Positions 1 through 6,709 of a DNA stretch of 12,281 bases are shown here, one piece after another (positions within the stretch are counted from its first letter, which is position 1; each line of letters begins with the position of its first letter). The notes under the pieces are model-generated. The model was given only the letters and a program-made list of their open reading frames with translations. It was not told the origin of the DNA and searched no databases. A program made the position numbers and the translations under genes. Source of the stretch: an uncultured Clostridia bacterium (GTDB lineage: Bacteria > Bacillota > Clostridia > Lachnospirales > Lachnospiraceae); the NCBI GenBank assembly GCA_946623485.1, contig CAMORF010000026.1:1-12281 (forward strand). The letters run 5' to 3'.

Positions 1-635
1 ATACCAACAAAGAGCTTCTTGACAGCGTCATCAACAGCTCCGGCTGGAACACACAGTATTCCGCAGGCTATACCGGACATTACCAGTTCGCGGCAGACGG
101 TGAGGTCGTTACGCTCGACAACGGGCAGATCGCCAAGGTGGTAATCCCCGGATTCACCTATAACCATGCCAGGTTTGATTATAATGAGGGAGATGGCCTG
201 TATTACCGCTCTGAGTTCGGTTCCCCGCAGGTTGACCAGCTGAACGGGCAGCAGCTTTGCTACAAGAATATCATCATCCAGCAGTGCCCTTCCCAGCTTG
301 TGGATGAGCATTATCTGTGGACGGATCCGGTCAACGGTTATGACGGCGGAACCGGATGGTATATCACCAACGGCCGTGCAGTAAAGATTACCTGGAAGAA
401 GGAAAACTGGAACGCGGAGGATCCCATCGAGACAACGATCACCACGCCGAACTGCGCATGGGACGTGCGTGAGTGTGATTTTAACGTGACACGTTACTAT
501 GGCCCGGACGGCAATGAGATCAAGCTCAACCAGGGAAAGACCTTCGTTGAGATCGTGCGCAACGATGACGCGCCGAGAGTCGTGGTTTCGGATGATCCGT
601 CCATTGATTCCAGCATTATCGACAGTCTTGGCTGA
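1..635 (+). CDS. YerB/DUF3048-family protein, C-terminal part (5' truncated by window)
   Basis: The open frame is uninterrupted from the left edge (first complete codon at 3) to TGA at 633-635, giving 210 visible residues; the true start lies outside. A GTG at 138 is only an internal codon, since recognisable family sequence continues upstream of it. The visible part matches the DUF3048 C-terminal domain seen in Bacillus YerB: a segment reading FDYNEGDGLYYRSEFGSPQ, then a KNIIIQQ strand, a GTGWYITNGRAVKITWKK block (visible residues about 116-133) and the closing block with YYGPDGNEIKLNQGKTFVEI (about 165-184). Members of this family are usually secreted lipoproteins of unknown biochemical function; the signal peptide and lipobox would be upstream and cannot be seen. 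An acidic, Ser/Asp-rich tail of about 20 residues follows the domain. The last codons are part of a 23-bp tandem duplication (616-660). The family call is firm; no function should be assumed. Confidence 0.85.
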   Translation, partial: TNKELLDSVINSSGWNTQYSAGYTGHYQFAADGEVVTLDNGQIAKVVIPGFTYNHARFDYNEGDGLYYRSEFGSPQVDQLNGQQLCYKNIIIQQCPSQLVDEHYLWTDPVNGYDGGTGWYITNGRAVKITWKKENWNAEDPIETTITTPNCAWDVRECDFNVTRYYGPDGNEIKLNQGKTFVEIVRNDDAPRVVVSDDPSIDSSIIDSLG

Positions 636-660
636 GGCTTATCGACAGTCTTGGCTAAGG
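616..660. repeat. 23-bp tandem duplication spanning the stop codon of the DUF3048 gene
   Basis: Positions 616-637 and 639-660 read the same 22 bases (TTATCGACAGTCTTGGCTRAGG) with one difference, G634 versus A657, so the period is 23 bp. The first copy contains the TGA stop of the upstream gene; the second contains TAA at the equivalent place. The period is not a multiple of three, so the second copy is not an in-frame extension of the protein. The second copy ends inside the left arm of the palindrome at 658-720. Confidence 0.85.
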
Positions 661-720
661 ATCTGTAAACTATTAACAGAAGATCAGCGCAATCCGCTCC
701 GTGAATAGTTTACAGATCCT
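658..720. repeat. Palindromic intergenic element: 17-bp perfect inverted repeat, 29-nt loop
   Basis: The left arm AGGATCTGTAAACTATT (658-674) is the exact reverse complement of the right arm AATAGTTTACAGATCCT (704-720). The 29-nt loop (675-703) can form a small inner stem, AGCG (686-689) with CGCT (695-698). The arms also contain short alternative stems, such as CTGT/ACAG at 663-666/676-679. No T-tract follows on either strand, so it is not a canonical rho-independent terminator, although it lies where the upstream transcript should end. Its form resembles dispersed palindromic intergenic repeats or miniature inverted-repeat elements, but I cannot place it in a named family and see no clear target-site duplication. 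Confidence 0.75.
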
Positions 721-733
721 GAGAATAACAGGC

Positions 734-760
734 CCTAAGCGCAAAAGCTTTGCGCTTAGG
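734..760. repeat. 12-bp perfect hairpin with 3-nt loop upstream of the flippase gene
   Basis: CCTAAGCGCAAA (734-745) pairs perfectly with TTTGCGCTTAGG (749-760) around the loop AGC. It would be a very stable RNA hairpin or DNA cruciform. What follows (ATATTATGAG) is not a T-tract, so classical termination is not supported. The right arm contains TTGCGC (750-755), a possible weak -35 box 18 bp before TATGAT (774-779). The hairpin could therefore overlap a promoter or sit in the leader of the downstream operon. Both roles are inference. Confidence 0.6.
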
Positions 761-798
761 ATATTATGAGATTTATGATGAGTCCTTGAGGTATACAC

Positions 799-2517
799 GT
801 GGCTGACCGGGAAGAGAAGGATCGGGCAGAAGCCGGAACTGCTTCTGCCTCCGAAGAGAAAAAATACGGAGTGAATACCGCGAAGAACGTTCTGATTCAG
901 GGAACGATCCTCGCGGCTGCTTCCATTATTGCAAAAGTGATTGGCCTGATCTACCGGATCCCGCTGTATAACATTCTTGGAGATGTAGGAAACAGTTACT
1001 ATTCGACCGCAAACGAGATTTATTCCATCATTCTCATGATCTCTTCTTTCAGCCTGCCGCTCGCGGTTTCCAGGCTGATGAGTGAGCGCATCCAGAAGGG
1101 GGAGATCCGGAACGCGAACAAGGTTTTTCTGTGTTCCATGCGGTTTGCTGTCATATCCGGCGGAATCCTGGCGCTGGTTACCTATGCTTTTGCAGGCCTG
1201 ATCACCAAATATGTGATGAACGTGGAGTATGCGAAGTTTGGGCTGCGCGTGCTTGCGCCGGTGATCCTGATCTTTGCGATCACGGGCGTGTTCCGCGGGT
1301 TTTTCCAGGGCTTTTCCAATATGGTTCCGACCGCCGTCTCCCAGGTCATCGAGCAGGTGGTCAATGCGATAGTCTCGATCTGGGGCGCATGGGTCCTCAT
1401 GGATTACGGGCGCAGCATCGTCGCGCAGGGAGAAAATGAACTTGCCGCGCCGGGCTGGGGCGCTGCGGGTGCCACCTTCGGAACGGTTGCTTCCGTGACG
1501 GTAGCGCTTTTGTTCATGATGTACCTGTATGCCAGATTCAACCGGAGGTTCCGCCATGCCGTGCGGAAAGACCAGACGGCGAAACGGGAATCATCGCGTT
1601 ATCTGTACCGGGTGCTGATCCTGACGATCATGCCGATCATTCTGTCTACGCTTGTATACAATATCTCCAATGTCCTGGATCAGGGGATCTTCAACGCGAT
1701 CCTGAAAAGCCAGAACTACACGGAGAAGCAGTATGCAACGATCTGGGGAATCTATACCGGCCGGTTCCGTGTCCTGATGAATGTGCCGCTGTCGCTGGCT
1801 TCTTCCCTTGGACCTGCCGTTGTGCCGTCTCTGACTGCCGCGGTTGCTGCAAGGGATAAAGCTTCCGCTGTCCGGACGGTTCATTCCTCCACGCGCTATA
1901 CCATGATCATCACGATCCCCTGCGCATTCGGGATGGCCGCCCTGGGCGGACCGATCATCCGGATGCTGTTTCACCCATCCTCTGGCATGCCCCTTTCTTC
2001 CGGCATCATGCAGGCCGGCGCGATCGTCATTATTCTTTATGCGCTCAGCACGCTGACCACTGCAATCCTGCAGGGGCTGGGGCGTCTGCGGGAGCCGCTG
2101 ATCCACAATGCCATCGCACTTGTGGTTCATGTGATTGCCCTGGTGATCATGCTGCGTTACCTGAACCTCAATATCTATGCCGTTTTGTATGCGAATGCCG
2201 TTTTTGCGCTGGTTGTATGCATCCTGAACGCCCTGTCGATCCGAAGGTTCATCTTCTATCAGCAGGAGATCCGGAAGACTTACCTTGTGCCGCTGCTTTC
2301 CTCCATCGTGATGGCATTTGGTTCCTACGCGATCTGGTATGTGCTGAACATTGTTTTTGGCAACTCCGTGTCAACAGTCATCGCGATTCTCTGTGGCATG
2401 GTCATATACCTGGTTTCCATGGTTGCGTTCCATGGGATCACGGAAGAGGAGATGAAAAAGGTTCCGAAAGGAGATGTCCTGGTGGGACTTTTTAGAAAGA
2501 TGGGGCTTTTGCGGTAA
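799..2517 (+). CDS. SpoVB/YtgP-type polysaccharide or lipid-II flippase (MVF/MATE-like)
   Basis: A 572-residue integral membrane protein of the polysaccharide-biosynthesis / SpoVB group of the MOP exporter superfamily, which also contains MurJ. After a charged, soluble N-terminus (1-27) comes the first helix with GTILAAASIIAKVIGLIYRIPL, typical of this group. About 14 hydrophobic helices can be counted, roughly at 29-52, 71-95, 108-136, 145-172, 180-203, 220-247, 269-297, 322-350, 366-390, 404-426, 436-456, 459-480, 493-518 and 520-545. The length fits SpoVB and YtgP (about 520-550). Members move undecaprenyl-linked cell-wall or polysaccharide precursors across the membrane; whether this one serves vegetative peptidoglycan, spore cortex or a surface polysaccharide cannot be read from sequence. 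The GTG start is chosen because GAGG (788-791) lies 7 nt upstream. Its stop overlaps the miaB start by one base, indicating co-transcription. Confidence 0.88.
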   Translation: MADREEKDRAEAGTASASEEKKYGVNTAKNVLIQGTILAAASIIAKVIGLIYRIPLYNILGDVGNSYYSTANEIYSIILMISSFSLPLAVSRLMSERIQKGEIRNANKVFLCSMRFAVISGGILALVTYAFAGLITKYVMNVEYAKFGLRVLAPVILIFAITGVFRGFFQGFSNMVPTAVSQVIEQVVNAIVSIWGAWVLMDYGRSIVAQGENELAAPGWGAAGATFGTVASVTVALLFMMYLYARFNRRFRHAVRKDQTAKRESSRYLYRVLILTIMPIILSTLVYNISNVLDQGIFNAILKSQNYTEKQYATIWGIYTGRFRVLMNVPLSLASSLGPAVVPSLTAAVAARDKASAVRTVHSSTRYTMIITIPCAFGMAALGGPIIRMLFHPSSGMPLSSGIMQAGAIVIILYALSTLTTAILQGLGRLREPLIHNAIALVVHVIALVIMLRYLNLNIYAVLYANAVFALVVCILNALSIRRFIFYQQEIRKTYLVPLLSSIVMAFGSYAIWYVLNIVFGNSVSTVIAILCGMVIYLVSMVAFHGITEEEMKKVPKGDVLVGLFRKMGLLR

Positions 2518-4007
2518 TGGAAAAAACAAAAACAGTCTATGAATCTGAAGAATTCCGTCAGATGCTCCAATCAGCTTCTGCCATGAAAGAGCCGCCTGAA
2601 AAGGACGGCTCTCTTCGGCAGGCATGGTTTCTTCACCGCTGCCGCGGCATTGTGGCAGGGCGGGAGAAGGAACTGGGAAGAAAGCTTACCTTCCTGGTGG
2701 TTACATTTGGCTGTCAGATGAATGAACGTGATTCTGAGAAGCTACGGGGGATCCTGCAGATGGCAGGCTTTGTTCCTTCCCAATCGGAGGATGCGGATTT
2801 CGTCCTATATAACACGTGCACGGTCCGGGAAAATGCCAATGTGCGCCTGTACGGAAGATTGGGATCGCTGCGTCCCTTCCTCCGGAAGAATCCATCCATG
2901 AAGATCGCACTGTGCGGATGTATGATGCAGGAGAAGGATGAGATCGAGCGGATCCGCCGGAAATATGGCTATGTCAGCCTGGTATTCGGAACCCATAATC
3001 TGTACCGTTTTCCGGAGCTTTTGTGCAGCTGCCTGTTGTCTGACAGGCAGATCATCGATGTGGTGGACAAGGATGATTCCATCGTGGAAAATCTTCCCGC
3101 CGAGCGGACGTATGCTTTCAAAAGCGGCGTCAATATCATGTTCGGATGCAATAACTTCTGCACCTACTGCATCGTTCCTTATGTGCGCGGAAGGGAGCGG
3201 AGCCGGCAGCCGGAGGAGATTCTGCGGGAGGTGGAACACCTGGCCGAAGACGGGGTGGTCGAGATCATGCTCCTTGGCCAGAATGTCAATTCCTATGGCA
3301 AGGGGCTTGACCATGAGGTTTCCTTCGCCCAGCTTTTGCGGGAGGTGGAAAAAGTGGACAAGATCCAACGGATCCGGTTCATGACTTCCCATCCAAAGGA
3401 TCTGTCAGAGGAACTGATTGAAGTGATGAAGGATTCCGCGAAGATCTGCCCGCATCTGCATCTTCCGGTACAGAGCGGTTCTTCCAGGCTTTTGAAACTG
3501 ATGAACCGGCATTATACGAAGGAGTCTTACCTCGACCTGGTCAGGCGGCTTCGGGAATCGATTCCGGATCTTTCCCTTTCCACAGACCTGATTGTGGGAT
3601 TTCCGGGGGAGACTGAGGAAGACTTCCTTGAGACGATGGATCTTGTACGGCAGGTGGAGTACGATTCCGCATTCACTTTCCTGTATTCCAGGCGCACCGG
3701 AACCCCTGCTGCCTCCATGGAAGACCAGGTAGACGAGGAAACAGCCCATGAGCGTTTTGACCGGCTCCTTGCACTGGTTCAGTCCATCGGGCGGAAACGG
3801 TCTTCCCGGTTTGAAGGAACGGTGCAGCGCGTCCTGGTAGAGGAGATCAACCGGCAGGAAAGCGGCCTTGTCACAGGACGCACGCCCCACAACCTGGTGG
3901 TTCATTTTCCGGGGGATGAGAGCATGATCGGCACGATTGTAGATGTCCTTTTGTGTGAAGCGCATGGATTCTATTATATGGGAAAGAGAGTAGCGGATGC
4001 TTCTTGA
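2517..4007 (+). CDS. miaB: tRNA-2-methylthio-N6-dimethylallyladenosine synthase MiaB
   Basis: A 496-residue radical-SAM methylthiotransferase that converts i6A37 of tRNA into ms2i6A37, using two 4Fe-4S clusters and SAM. The N-terminal UPF0004 domain carries the three cluster cysteines C66 (GCQMNERD), C101 (NTCTVREN) and C135 (CGCM). The radical-SAM motif FGCNNFCTYC supplies C211, C215 and C218, followed by VPYVRGRERSR, which is diagnostic for MiaB, and HLPVQSGS (about 314-321). A C-terminal TRAM domain (about 430-492) should bind tRNA. The 55-residue leader before the first domain resembles the extended N-terminus of the Bacillus enzyme. The start ATG shares its A with the TAA stop of the flippase gene, so translation is probably coupled; the only Shine-Dalgarno candidate is weak (GGGG near 2502-2505). 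The 3' end overlaps mutS by 11 nt. Identity is very secure. Confidence 0.97.
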   Translation: MEKTKTVYESEEFRQMLQSASAMKEPPEKDGSLRQAWFLHRCRGIVAGREKELGRKLTFLVVTFGCQMNERDSEKLRGILQMAGFVPSQSEDADFVLYNTCTVRENANVRLYGRLGSLRPFLRKNPSMKIALCGCMMQEKDEIERIRRKYGYVSLVFGTHNLYRFPELLCSCLLSDRQIIDVVDKDDSIVENLPAERTYAFKSGVNIMFGCNNFCTYCIVPYVRGRERSRQPEEILREVEHLAEDGVVEIMLLGQNVNSYGKGLDHEVSFAQLLREVEKVDKIQRIRFMTSHPKDLSEELIEVMKDSAKICPHLHLPVQSGSSRLLKLMNRHYTKESYLDLVRRLRESIPDLSLSTDLIVGFPGETEEDFLETMDLVRQVEYDSAFTFLYSRRTGTPAASMEDQVDEETAHERFDRLLALVQSIGRKRSSRFEGTVQRVLVEEINRQESGLVTGRTPHNLVVHFPGDESMIGTIVDVLLCEAHGFYYMGKRVADAS

Positions 4008-6678
4008 TGAGATCGATACAGGCCGTCTGTCGCCGATGATGAAATTATATGTCGAGACGAAGAGACAGTATGCGGACTGCATCCTGTTTTACCGCCTCGG
4101 CGATTTTTATGAGATGTTCTTTGATGATGCTGTCCTGGTGTCACGGGAGCTGGAACTGACCCTCACGGGCAAGGAATGCGGCCTGGACAAAAGAGCGCCG
4201 ATGTGCGGGATCCCTTACCATGCGGTTGACGGATACCTGGACCGGCTGGTTGCATACGGGCATAAGGTGGCGATCTGTGAACAGGTAGAGGATCCGAAGC
4301 TGGCCAAAGGGCTGGTGAAACGGGAAGTCGTGCGGATCGCGACACCCGGAACCAACCTGAACACCTCAGCCCTGGATGCCGGCAGGAACAATTATCTGAT
4401 GTCCATTGTCTATGTGTCCGGACAGTTCGGCATCAGCGCGGTAGATATCACTACGGGCGCTTTTTTTGTGACAGAAGCAGATTCCAGGCGAAGACTCAGG
4501 GATGAGATCCTCCGGTATAATCCGGCTGAGATCATATCCAACGAAGCCCTTCAGATGTCAGGGTTTGACCTGGAAGAGATCCACAATACCCAGGGTGCCA
4601 CCGTGTTTTTCCTGGATTCCTCCTACTTTGACGCGGAAGGCTGCAGGATGGAGATCCTGGATCATTTCCATGTACAGTCGCTGAACGGGATTGGCCTTGG
4701 TGACATGGAATGTGCCAGCATCGCCGCAGGCGCGGTTTTACGCTACCTGACCGAGACGCAGAAATCAGAGCTGGGCAACCTTACCCGGATCACGCCCTAT
4801 ACCATCGGCAGGTTCATGGTACTGGATTCCTTTACCAGAAGGAATCTGGAGCTGACAGAAACCCTCCGGGAAAAATCCCGCAGGGGATCGCTCCTGTGGG
4901 TTCTGGACCGCACCAAGACGGCGATGGGAGCCCGCATGCTTCGGTCTTTTCTCGAACAGCCTCTGATCGACAAGGAGGAAATCGAGCAACGGCTTGAGGC
5001 GGTCTCACAGATGTGCACCAATGCCATCACCCGGGAGGAAATCCGGGAATACCTGCAGCCGGTCTATGACCTGGAGCGGCTCATTTCCAGAATTTCTTAC
5101 CGCACGGCGAATCCCCGGGACCTGATTGCGTTCCGGACCTCTTTGGAGATGGTACCTGCAATCCGCCGCGCGCTGGGGGAATTTCAGGCGCCGCTCCTGA
5201 AAAAGCTCCATGACGAGATTGATGAGCTTCAGGATGTGTGTGACCTTATCACCCGTTCCATCATCGATGATCCGCCCATGGTCATCCGGGAGGCAGGGTT
5301 CATCAAAGACGGATACAATGAAGAGGTTGACCGTCTCCGCTGCGCAGCACGGGACGGAAAAAGCTGGCTTGCGGATATAGAGAAGGAAGAGAAAGAGCGT
5401 ACCGGCATCTCGAAGATGAAGCTGAAGTTCAACAAGGTCTTCGGCTACTATCTGGAGGTGCCGAACAGCTTCCGCGACAAGGTTCCGGCGGACTATACCC
5501 GCAAGCAAACCCTGGTCAATGCGGAACGCTATATCACGCCAAAGCTCAAGGAGCTCGAGGAGACAATCCTTGGTGCCTCTGACCGGCTGAATACCCTGGA
5601 GTATGAACTCTTTGTGCGGATCCGGGAGGAGATTGCGCGCCATACTTCGCGCATCCAGCAGACGGCACGCGCCATCGCAGGCGTGGATGTATTCGCTTCC
5701 CTTGCTGTTGTCGCGGAGCAGAACCGTTACGTCCGCCCGAAGATCAATGAGAAGGGACTGATCGATATCAAGGAGGGACGCCATCCTGTCGTGGAGCAGA
5801 TGGCCGGCGGCGACCTGTTCGTACCAAATGATACCCTTCTGGATAACCGGAAAAACAGGGTCAGCATCATCACCGGTCCCAACATGGCGGGAAAGTCCAC
5901 TTACATGCGGCAAAGCGCCCTGATTGTCCTCATGGCCCAGATCGGATCCTTTGTGCCGGCCTCCTCCGCCAATATTGGCCTTGCGGACCGGATCTTTACA
6001 AGGGTGGGGGCTTCCGACGATCTTGCAAGCGGCCAGTCCACCTTCATGGTTGAGATGAGCGAGGTTGCCCTGATCCTGCGGCAGGCAACCAGGAATTCCC
6101 TCCTGATCCTGGATGAGATCGGGAGGGGAACCTCTACCTATGACGGCCTTTCCATCGCCTGGGCTGTTGTGGAGCATATCGCGGATCCGAAGCTGATTGG
6201 CGCGAAAACCCTTTTCGCGACCCATTATCATGAGCTTACGGAGCTGGAAGGGAAGATTCCGGGTGTCGTGAATTATTGCATTGCTGTCCGGGAAAAAGGA
6301 GATGACATTGTTTTCCTCCGCAAGATCGTGAAGGGAGGCGCGGACCGCAGCTACGGCATTCAGGTCGCAAAGCTGGCCGGAGTTCCGGATTCTGTCATTG
6401 AACGTGCCCGGGAGCTGGCGGAAGAGCTGAGCGAGCATGATATCACGGAGACAGCGGCAGCTGAACCTGAAAAACCCCAGACACCAAAACACAAAAAGAA
6501 AAAGGTGGATGAGGTAGATATGCATCAGATGTCCTTTTTCGGAACGGTGACGGATGAAGATGTCATCCGGGAGCTGAAGGAAATTGATGTCACGGCGCTT
6601 ACGCCGATCGAGGCGATGAATACGCTCTATGCGCTTCAGAATAAGCTGAAAAACCGTTGGCAGCCGCAATCGCAGTGA
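3997..6678 (+). CDS. mutS: DNA mismatch repair protein MutS
   Basis: An 893-residue MutS, slightly longer than the usual 850-860. The mismatch-binding motif F-x-E is present as F37-Y38-E39 in GDFYEMFFDD. The connector, lever and clamp regions follow, then the ABC-type ATPase with Walker A GPNMAGKST (627-635), the ASDDLASGQSTFMVEM signature (672-687), Walker B LLILDEIGRGTSTYDG (D706, E707) and the ATHYHEL switch histidine H743. A lysine-rich linker (about 825-837) leads to Q844-M-S-F-F848, which fits the beta-clamp-binding peptide of Gram-positive MutS, and then a short C-terminal helical segment. The protein binds mismatches as a dimer, then recruits MutL. The start inside the end of miaB is supported by the family-typical LSPMMKLYVE just after it; AGAGAG (about 3985-3990) is a modest ribosome binding site, and coupling to miaB is likely. 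Confidence 0.98.
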   Translation: MLLDEIDTGRLSPMMKLYVETKRQYADCILFYRLGDFYEMFFDDAVLVSRELELTLTGKECGLDKRAPMCGIPYHAVDGYLDRLVAYGHKVAICEQVEDPKLAKGLVKREVVRIATPGTNLNTSALDAGRNNYLMSIVYVSGQFGISAVDITTGAFFVTEADSRRRLRDEILRYNPAEIISNEALQMSGFDLEEIHNTQGATVFFLDSSYFDAEGCRMEILDHFHVQSLNGIGLGDMECASIAAGAVLRYLTETQKSELGNLTRITPYTIGRFMVLDSFTRRNLELTETLREKSRRGSLLWVLDRTKTAMGARMLRSFLEQPLIDKEEIEQRLEAVSQMCTNAITREEIREYLQPVYDLERLISRISYRTANPRDLIAFRTSLEMVPAIRRALGEFQAPLLKKLHDEIDELQDVCDLITRSIIDDPPMVIREAGFIKDGYNEEVDRLRCAARDGKSWLADIEKEEKERTGISKMKLKFNKVFGYYLEVPNSFRDKVPADYTRKQTLVNAERYITPKLKELEETILGASDRLNTLEYELFVRIREEIARHTSRIQQTARAIAGVDVFASLAVVAEQNRYVRPKINEKGLIDIKEGRHPVVEQMAGGDLFVPNDTLLDNRKNRVSIITGPNMAGKSTYMRQSALIVLMAQIGSFVPASSANIGLADRIFTRVGASDDLASGQSTFMVEMSEVALILRQATRNSLLILDEIGRGTSTYDGLSIAWAVVEHIADPKLIGAKTLFATHYHELTELEGKIPGVVNYCIAVREKGDDIVFLRKIVKGGADRSYGIQVAKLAGVPDSVIERARELAEELSEHDITETAAAEPEKPQTPKHKKKKVDEVDMHQMSFFGTVTDEDVIRELKEIDVTALTPIEAMNTLYALQNKLKNRWQPQSQ

Positions 6679-6709
6679 AGATGCCATGATGGCCTGAGGA
6701 TGGTTTGAC

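Noticed and set aside
658..760. The two hairpins as rho-independent terminators
   Set aside because: Neither is followed by a T-tract on either strand, and the first has a 29-nt loop. Termination remains possible but is not supported by form.
673..1557. Minus-strand open frame over the palindrome and flippase gene
   Set aside because: It is antisense to clear transmembrane coding sequence, ends within the palindrome, and its composition is Arg/His-rich shadow sequence.
6683..6693. Small hairpin GCCATGATGGC between mutS and mutL
   Set aside because: Only a 4-bp stem with no T-tract; chance occurrence is likely.
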